From Heliopora coerulea (lineage: Eukaryota; Cnidaria; Anthozoa; Scleralcyonacea; Helioporidae), in assembly GCA_030142905.1 (NCBI GenBank), contig JASJOG010000163.1, positions 355,501-419,500 of the forward strand: a stretch of 64,000 nucleotides of DNA, in the 5' to 3' direction. A model generated the notes under the pieces. It was not told where the DNA came from. It saw nothing but the letters and a program-made list of their open reading frames with translations, and made no database searches. Position numbers and translations under genes: made by a program. Positions within the stretch are counted from its first letter, which is position 1, and each line of letters starts with the position of its first letter. Positions 12,945 to 21,900 of the stretch are shown here, piece after piece.

Positions 12945-15900
12945 GCTGTTGTTGTTGCTGCTAATAATGACGTCGATGATGACGGCGTTTACGCAATCGT
13001 TATTCGTTTGATATTTTACCTTTATGATTGCAACCTGCACGTTTTTATCATCATTCTTGGAAATGTTATGTTCATGTTGTAGAGCAAACACCAGAGGGAC
13101 TTGTCGAGGCCAACTTGTTTTTGTATGGTCTTGCACGGACGAGGACAATCTTCACTGTCTGGTTACGGGAAGCGATGGCGAACTGAAACGTTTGGAGCTA
13201 CAGGATACCCCAGTTCTAAAACTCAACGCCAGCCAATTCAAAAGCAATGTGTCGTAAGCACTCGTAAATTCAGAGTTATAGTTCACTGTTTGATTTATTC
13301 GCCTGCTTATGTAATTACTTGCATAATTATTGTTTGATTTGTACATTTGTGGGTTTATTTGGACTTGCAAATGGATTTGCTCACATACGGACTTGCATAA
13401 TCACCAAATTGCACAATTGCGAGCTTTTATTGTGGTCTTGTTTTTTGTACACTTTCACATTTTCATGAATTTTTCTTTTTTCAATTTGCTTTCTTCATAT
13501 TTTAGTTACATCTTTGACGTTGAAGTTTCCAAAGGCAACCAACGAGCTCAATCTTCGGTTAAGATTAAGATTGACGTCGGTAATCCTCCATCCGTCAAAA
13601 TCAGCACACCAGTCAACAGCATTGTGGACCCGACTGATAGTTTTACTCTTTCTGCCAAAATTAAAACATCCTCTGTTAGAACTCGATTCGAATGGCAATC
13701 TGTTGACGAACTTGGTAAGGAGTAATTCCTTTGTGCTGTACTAGTTTCTTGTATGTGCACTAGCAGCGATGTCGCTCTTCAGAATTGTCAACTCCCATTC
13801 ATTGCTTAACTCTGCGTCTGTTATTTTAAACAGGTTATGGCTTTGTCGATCTGGAAGACAAGGAAAAGATTTCTGGGAAAGTGACCGATACTTTTGAGAA
13901 GCCGGGCGAGAAGAGTGACTCTTATTTTAGGAAAGTCTCCCTCGTTTTGAAACCTGGTGCATTAGAGGCGGATGTTTCGTACAAGTTTAAGCTGATTGCT
14001 CATTCAGTCCAGGCGACTGACGAAATAGGAGAAAGCGTAGTGATCATTAGAACAAACTCGCCGCCAGTTAAAGGTAAAGACCACTTACTGAAGACTGTCC
14101 TAACTGGAAGACTAACTACCGGTCAAAAAGTGAATCCAAAAATGGCAGACATGCAGCGCTTTTTCAACGTCAGTTTCAGTCCCGACGCGGTCATTTCTCA
14201 TCTCTATGCATCAAACAGACGTCAACTGACCGCAAAGGAGACTGGATCCGATGTCCAAGTTTTCCGCGTAAGAGACTGAAACTGATGCCGGTCAATATAA
14301 ACAAAAATTTTCTTCTGATTTAAGCGTTCACGAAAGTATGACCCAGAACAAATTGGACCCCGTAAACTCCCCACGAGAGGAAGTGAATATGGATATTTGC
14401 AGAACAATTTTGTTAATTTATTTATTATTACTCTTCCCAGACAGTAGGTCTTCTGATGACGACTAATATCGTCTGACATTAGGCAGATAAAAATGTTTAG
14501 AGTTTTCTTTTTTTTTAGCGTTTTAGCCACGACTTTATAAGACTTGCAAATAAACGTTTTTGTCAACTTCAGTTTGATGACACAAATCTTATCTTGTTTA
14601 GGAAATCTTATTGTGGACCCAGAGGAAGGTGTTTCTCACAATACTACATTTAGCTTAACGGCCTCTGGTTTTCACGATGACGACGCACCAGTGATGTATC
14701 AGTTTTTCGTTGAAAAACCCAAAAAACGTGGGCAATTTTCCTCGACATTGTCTCTTGGTAAGTCATATTTTGATAGTTTTCGTTCCTTTCCATGTATTCC
14801 GTTCCGTTCAACTTGATTTTCTTGTGCTCACCTTTATCTTGTTGTCTACATTCCTTCCTACTTCCTTAACATTCTTCTATCTTCTATCTTCCCTTCCTTC
14901 CTCTCCCCTTCCTTCCTCTCCCCTTCCCTTTAGTTCATATCTGCCTCCGTTCATTCCTCTCTTATCTCTTTCCTCCCCTCGTTTCTTTCTTCCTTCTTTC
15001 ATTCCTTGTTTCCTTCACTTGTTTCCTTTTTCTTCCTTCCTCTCCCCCTCTCCATTCTTCTTTCCTCACTTCCTCACTTCCTTCCTTCCTTCCTTCCTTC
15101 CTTCCCTTCCTTCCTTCCTTCCTTCCCTTCCTTCCTTCCCTCCCTCCTTTCTTCCTTCCTTCCCTTCCCTTCCTTCCTTCCCTCCCTTCCTTCCTTTTTT
15201 CCTTCCTTCCCTCCCTCCCTCCCTCCCTCCTTCCCTCCTTCCTTCCTTCCTTCCTTCCTTCCTTCCCCTTCCTTCCCCTTCCTTCCCCTTCCTTCCCCTT
15301 CCTTCCCTTCCTTCTCTTCCCTTCCTTCCCCTTCCTTCCTTTCCTTCCCTTCCCTTCCTTCCCCTTCCTTCCCCTTCCTTCCCCTTCCTTCCTTTCCTTC
15401 CCTTCCTTCCCTTCCTTCCCTTCCTTCCCTTCCTTCCCTTCCTTCCTTTCCTTCCTTTCCTTCCCTTCCTTCCCTTCCTTCCCTTCCTTCCCTTCCTTCC
15501 CTTCCTTCCCTTCCTTCCCTTCCTTCCTTCCCTTTCTTCCCTTCCTTTCCTTCATTTCCTTCCTTTCCTTCCTTCCCTTCCCTTCCCTTCCTTCCTTCCT
15601 TCCTTCCTTCCTTCCCTTCCCTTCCCTTCCTTCCTTCCTTCCTTCCTTCCTTCCTTCCCTTCCCTTCCCTTCCTTCCTTCCTTCCCTTCCTTCCCTTCCT
15701 TCCCTTCCTTCCCTTCCTTCCTTCCTTCCTTCCTTCCTTCCTCACTTCTTTCCTCACTTCCTTCCTCACTTCCTGCCTTCCTTCCTTCGTTCCAGTCTTC
15801 TCTCCCTCTCAAGTCGTAGACCATGTTCAAATTGGCATACCTTTTTCTTATTATTTAAAACGAGGCTAGGTGAAAAACGTCCAATATAAATAGTAAACTT

Positions 15901-18900
15901 ACTTAAAACGCAAAAACTAAAAACTCATTTTTTATCTGTTTAGTAAACATTAAGTACCAGTCCTTGTTTTAAATCAAACCAGCAAGGTAATTAGGAAATG
16001 GACTATTTCAGTACATCGCCTCATATTTACCTTCATTAGGTCTGGCGAGTGAACTAAGCTCAATCGATGTCCAGCTGCCTTCTGGAGATGAGCAAGAAGA
16101 CTACAGGCTCACGTTAATTGTGAAAGCCGAAGACGCGTATGGCGCCACGACAATGGCCAAAACTGTTGTCAAAGTAACACGCAAACAAATCGAATCTGAG
16201 GATTTTGACAAAATAGCTGATGACGTGGACGTATTGTCTGGCGAAGGAGAACATGTTGAGGCTTTAGCGAAGATGAGAATTTTTTCCTCAGATGCTGAAG
16301 TAAGTAAACTAACTACTTACCAACCTTCATACATAATTACGTAGTTAACTATGACACTTTCTTGTTTTAGTTGACGTCTTTTGTCATAACGTTTTTCGTC
16401 TTTTTTGTTCTTTGAATAGAAATTAAAATATAGATCATTTGAGTAGAAAGTAAATATAGATCATTTTTCATTAAAAGCATTGTGTTGCATTTCAGGCGCA
16501 ACCTGAAGCAGGAGGTATGAAATTCATTGTTGTGACTTTACTATAATTTTTCATTCCTGTTCAATCTCAGATACGTGTGTAAACCAATTCAACTAATCGT
16601 TGGACCTCCCTTCTTTTCAAGACATTTATGATTTTACTATACAGGCCAATTAATAATACGAATCTAAATTATAAATTAAATTATAAATATATGAATTAAA
16701 TTTAACTCATATTTGACCTCGTGATGTGAAGACTTTTGCAATTATCGCTTGCCGTTATGTTCACGTTGTTCTGCACACAAGAAACCTTGTCACTGAGTCT
16801 TTACACAGTTTAATGTATCCTTAGAACGTTAAAGTAACACTCAAGCAGTCAGAAAATCATACAAGAATTGCTTTCCTCCGTGTCTTTTTAACAAGATAAG
16901 AAAATACAATACTATGATGATGTCGGCAAATACGATCGTTTTCAACCGGTGATATAACTTGTTCTTATTTCTTTCTCGCTCCCCAAAACAGAAAAAATGA
17001 AGGAAATAAAAGAAAAGGAGAGTGAATTGCTGGTAATTGCAATGGCCGAGACGAAGGAACCCGATGAAATGAAGACCATTATAGAAATGATGCCAGGTGT
17101 GAAACCTCAAACTGAGGAATCCAAAGCAGACGTGGCAACTGGAGTGACTGGAATAGTGAATGACTTGGTCCCGAGTGATGTTCAACGACAGAGTGTGACC
17201 ACAAATGTTGAACCTAGGGGACAGATAAGAAGACGACGTTCAGCAGGAGAAGAAAGCAATGATGAGAAAGAGGATGAAGAAAGCGTTAGAATGACCAATG
17301 ATCAGGTATGCTTAGTAGATTGTGACTTTGAAATGGAAGTAGAGAAGGGAACACCAGTTTTCAGACGATTTTGATTTGAACACATTACAATCTTTACTCC
17401 TCAATCTGCAGTCCACATATCGTCAATTCTCAAACTGCAGTTTACCACTCGTTATCCCAAATCTCAAATCGCAATCCAAATCTCCAATCGATAATCCACA
17501 AAGTGCAATCTACAATATATAATCTAGTGTTTTCAATCTACAGTCTTCAATCTGTAAGACAACCAATGCTTTTGAGGAAGATTGATCAGTTTTTTTAGCA
17601 TACTTGAACTCGCTTTAGCGGGGAGTAAAAAAGACTGAGGGATATCCAGGAAAGAGGGTATGGCAAAGGAGTTAATGTTGGAAAATTTATGCATTCAGTG
17701 GTGAAGATGACAAGTTCCTGTAAGCTGATAACTTTTCATATCTTTTCTGAAACAAGTCCTTACTTTTCTCTTTCTCCTTGAAAAAATCAAGGTGCAAATT
17801 GTTCTGGATACATTCGGAAACCTGATCGATACTTCTCAAGTTAATAATGTCACACGAGACTTCTTGCAAACAGTGGACAATCTAATGATCAGTATGTGTC
17901 AAAACCTGGCTCTCGGTGACACTTCAATGGCCGTTTCATACCTTGGTACGCTCAAGACGGATATGAACTACATGGACGACGTTGACGAACGGTTCCTAAA
18001 CGTTTCCTGCACCAGTTGCACGAGCTCAATCAATCACACCGCTCTGGTGAAGTTTGGTAATGCTCTAAAAGCTCAGTACAATCAGTGGAACTGCACTGGG
18101 GACGAGGAACTGTGTAACGGGGTGTGTGCCGTGATGGTTCAATATCCTTATGATTTCTTCACAGCTGATAATTCCTCCAAAAGACGAAGTGATGTCGTTT
18201 CAGTCGGTTTGAAAAATCCGGAGACGTTCGACCACGTTCCGGTGGAAGGTTTAACCAGCCCTGCCGTTCTTCACATTCCGTTGCACGCTGGAAATGCGCT
18301 TGACGGGGGATATGAGGTATGCCAGTAATCCACAAGTAGTAAAAACAACTTTGAAATAACCTTTGTGAAGAAAAAAGTCCTAACATAAATCTTTTGCTTC
18401 TGGCACGTTGCCGTTAGCATACGACATAAAGTTTTAAAAAACAGACCCACAGTAATCAGTGCACGCTGGCAGTGAACTGGGTACAACTAAATGGAGGAAT
18501 GGGCTGCGTACCTACGGACAGGCAGATAACTCGAGCTCAAAACTGCACTAAAACCGTCGATTTCAGAGAAGCATGTTGCGCGTTTAGTGCGAACGGTACC
18601 ATAAAAATAACCCGAAGACATTTTTCGAACGTTAGGTCATATCTTTTACCGGCAGAATTTTCGCGAATGCGGAATTTCTTTTTGTTTCAGGAAAAAACAA
18701 AATGAGAAAATTCCGTCCGAGTGGAAATTAGGGTTTATGGCATGCAGGTCTGGTGACGAGATCTAAATCAAGTGTGAACGGATTAGGCATGCAAATTAGC
18801 TTTCCCTGTGTCAAGAATTTTATTTATTTTTGTCATCCACTAGTGCTATTAGGTTTTAACTGTGCCTTGACTACGTTGTTTTAGTGCGTGATTTGGGACA

Positions 18901-21900
18901 ATTCGGTTGTACAGTGGTCCAGTTCAGGATGTCATAATAGTCGAGTCTTCTCGCAAGATGGTGTGATATTTGTTGAGTGCAGCTGTTCCCGACTTGGGTT
19001 CATCACTGTGAATGCAGCTGGAGGGAGGGGAGGTACATATGAGGAGTTAAGTACCCAGCCAACCACCCTTGTGACAACTGGGACTGATAAATGGACTACA
19101 GGTATGAATGTTTTATCTGCATGGTTTAACTCAACGAGAAGCGAACTTGAGCACGGTCAATTGACGAGACGAACTGCAAACTCTGTTTTTATGTTTTTCT
19201 TCACTTTTTTGCTGAATGACCGTGCAGAACACATTAGCTGTTCGCAATAATCAACCAATCAGCTAGCAGAATTGCTGGGTTTAGTTTTTCCAGCGGTACC
19301 ATTTTGAATTTTAATATTCATAAAACAAAATGTTCATGAACGTTGAAGATCATTTAAACATAAGCGATAGCTTTACTATCCTTTTTTGTTACCAGCTCTC
19401 AAGTTAGTTGAGTTTCTCGACCATGTTTCGATTGACTGTAGGCTGAGGAGAAAACTGAATACGTTTTGTGACCAGTTCTTGCGAAAACATGGAAAGTTTT
19501 ATATGAAATATCGTCTTAAGGAGTATCCAGACATGATGTTTCGAAGGAGCTAAATCCGACCAAGAACTCCCCAAGTAGCAGAGACTTGAAGGACCTAACT
19601 TTAAAAGAAAACATTAAAGCACTTTGGTAATTGGTTGATTTCCAATTTCTTTGCACCAAAACACCAATCTTTTTTGTATAAAGAGCTCCCGTTTTGCAAT
19701 TAAAATAAGTCGTCTCTATTTTTTTCCCCATTTCAAGAAACTCTTCGTCTTATGGCATCAGTGACTTTCTCTTTTGATGTAAACTACGACTCGATTGTAC
19801 CAGATACCTCGACTAAAGAACAGCTGGAGAAGATTATTGAAGAAAAGCTGGCTTCTGTGATGCAAGTTGACATTTCAATGATCCTCAATGTTACCATTTC
19901 TAAAGGAAGCATCCTTGTGAATTTTGTCATCTTGGCGCCGGCAGAGAGTAAGCGGAGACAAATTCTGTGTTTATAGATCAGGTTGTCATAAAACCATAAC
20001 ACTCGGAGTTTTGCATTATAATGGCAACAAATTTCTTAGGAAAACGTTGTTCTGAACAACAGCTCCGTGCATAATAAATACACGTGTAGTACGTGAAAAT
20101 GACTTAGTAATTTCAATAAAAGTCCATGATCTCGTCCCCAGCTACTTATCCAGTGAATGAGGTTCGGCTCAAGTGTGTGCTTGCACTCTTGGTTATTGAA
20201 GATATAAACAGTTTTCGCTGAAACAAAGCTGCAAGGACTTTATGCAATCACAATTTTTGCATCATTTCGGACTACTTTTTCGGAGCGCCATTTGATGGTA
20301 ACGAATACCAGGCAACAGTGAGTAAAATTCACCATTGAACATTCATTTCTTTTATTTTTTTTATCTTCGTGAATTAACTAATGAGCATTACAAGTTTATT
20401 TAATGAATCACAAATAGAAATATACAGTGACTAATCATCAAAAACACTTTCCTGAAACTTTTCTACGAGCGTGATCAATTCCTCCTTTTTGTAACGAACA
20501 GTTTATTGTTAATTTTTTAGATCCAACTGCCCATCTGAATTACTCGATTACCCAGCTACAGATGGCGGTGAACAAGGGCGAGTTTACGATCACACTGCAT
20601 GATGGCCTTCAAATTACAGGTTAGGGAAAATGAAGGAGAAAGGTTGAAGAGAGGAAGATGTCAAGGGAGACGAAAAGAAAACAAAATCAGAGAAAGGAAA
20701 AAGAACTTGATTGAATAAATGAGGAGATATGGCAGGCTACGAGAAGAAAGGAGGAGAGAGGAAAAATGAAGGCATGGAAGGGCAGGAAATTGTAGGAGGA
20801 TGGGAATTGAAGAGAAGGAAGAAATACAATTATTATTATTATTATTATTATTATTTAAAATTATATAAACATGGTGACCTTTCAGTCGAAACTGATTTCC
20901 AAAGGGTATAGAACAATGAAAAACAGGAAAAAAGATCTGGCGAAATAAGTTCTTTGAAAAAGAATTGACATGGCGGGAAAGGAGAGGGGAACACGAAACG
21001 GAGACCCAAAATGATATAAAAAAGCAGAAATGAATAGCCACAAAATTTGACGGTGAGATTCTGGTAGAAACTAATTTTTCCACACAAAATACTTCAGCAA
21101 AAAATTCAATTTTTTTTTCTTCCAGCCGACAACGGAACCGTCATGTACAACTACCAGTCAGTGAGCGGAGTTGAACCAGACCCAGTGATATCTAGCGTAG
21201 TGGAGAAAGAGGAAAGCGACACTTTAGTGTTGGTTCTGGGTTCTATATTCGCTGTAATCTCCCTTATTCTCGCCATTTTCGTCGTCTTCCTCTACCGCCG
21301 TCATCTCATCCTAAAGAGCAAAGTCTCGCATGAAAACATCAGATCATCTCCATCCGTCAAGAACAATTGCGTTCAAAACATTGGATATCAGGGATCCGTT
21401 GGATACAATTTGATCAGACCTGAAACCGCAGGGAGAGGAGCACCTCAGAGCATAGGACACAGTGGTTCCGTTGGTGAGGCTGGTCGACCAAGTAGTGCTA
21501 GGAAAGATGTAGTTGAAAATGAACGCCCTTCAACAGGTATGACGAAAGATTTTCCTGAGAATGCATTCTTAGTTCACATAAGTTCATTTTTTTGCCAGTT
21601 GTTTCGTACGGTAAAATAGCTAATCACTGCGGTAAATACATTTTTCATAGCAATATGACAGCTATTTTAAATTCCTTATAATTTCATAATAAGAATTCTT
21701 AATTTACTTTGCCCTTGGCACTTTATTTGAGCTCTTTTCACTAGATTGCAGTCACATAAATTTTCATTATTATTAAGTTAGTAACTTACTTCACGTTATA
21801 TGTTGGTGATGGTAGATCGACCAGGTTAGTGCAGACTTGAGAAAGACAGTTGGTGACTGAAGTTTCGATAGCCTCAGCTGTGGTCATCTTCAGAGTCGAA

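Larger units (their letters stand above)
10030..16514 (+). other. REJ (receptor for egg jelly) region, exons 10030 to 16514
   Basis: The region begins with VPVAIISSPAQVGFCDSVKV, the usual REJ opening (P-x-A-x-I ... C-D-x-V-x-V-S-G). It runs through exons 10030-10651, 11565-11638, 12383-12488, 13083-13253, 13506-13714, 13834-14073, 14602-14757, 16040-16299 and 16496-16514. Expected landmarks appear in order: CNKTYQFSVRAF, VFVWSC, FRKVSLVLKPGAL, the mid-REJ FSLTASGFHDDDAPVMYQFF, and VKAEDAYGATT near the end. All joins keep frame. REJ domains are known as rigid extracellular spacers with Ig- or FNIII-like folds in polycystin-1 family proteins and sperm receptors. The role here is not established. 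Confidence 0.75.

Noticed and set aside
12792..13148. Open frames over the TTG repeat
   Set aside because: Microsatellite artefact; the true exon starts at 13083 in a different context.
14074..14279. Read-through extension of the REJ exon
   Set aside because: The GTAAAG donor at 14074 fits phase with exon 14602, and the mid-REJ motif follows only after splicing.
14710..15869. Pro/Ser/Phe-rich and Lys/Glu/Gly-rich open frames up to 369 codons
   Set aside because: Both strands of the CCTT polypyrimidine tract stay open by composition. The real exon ends at 14757.
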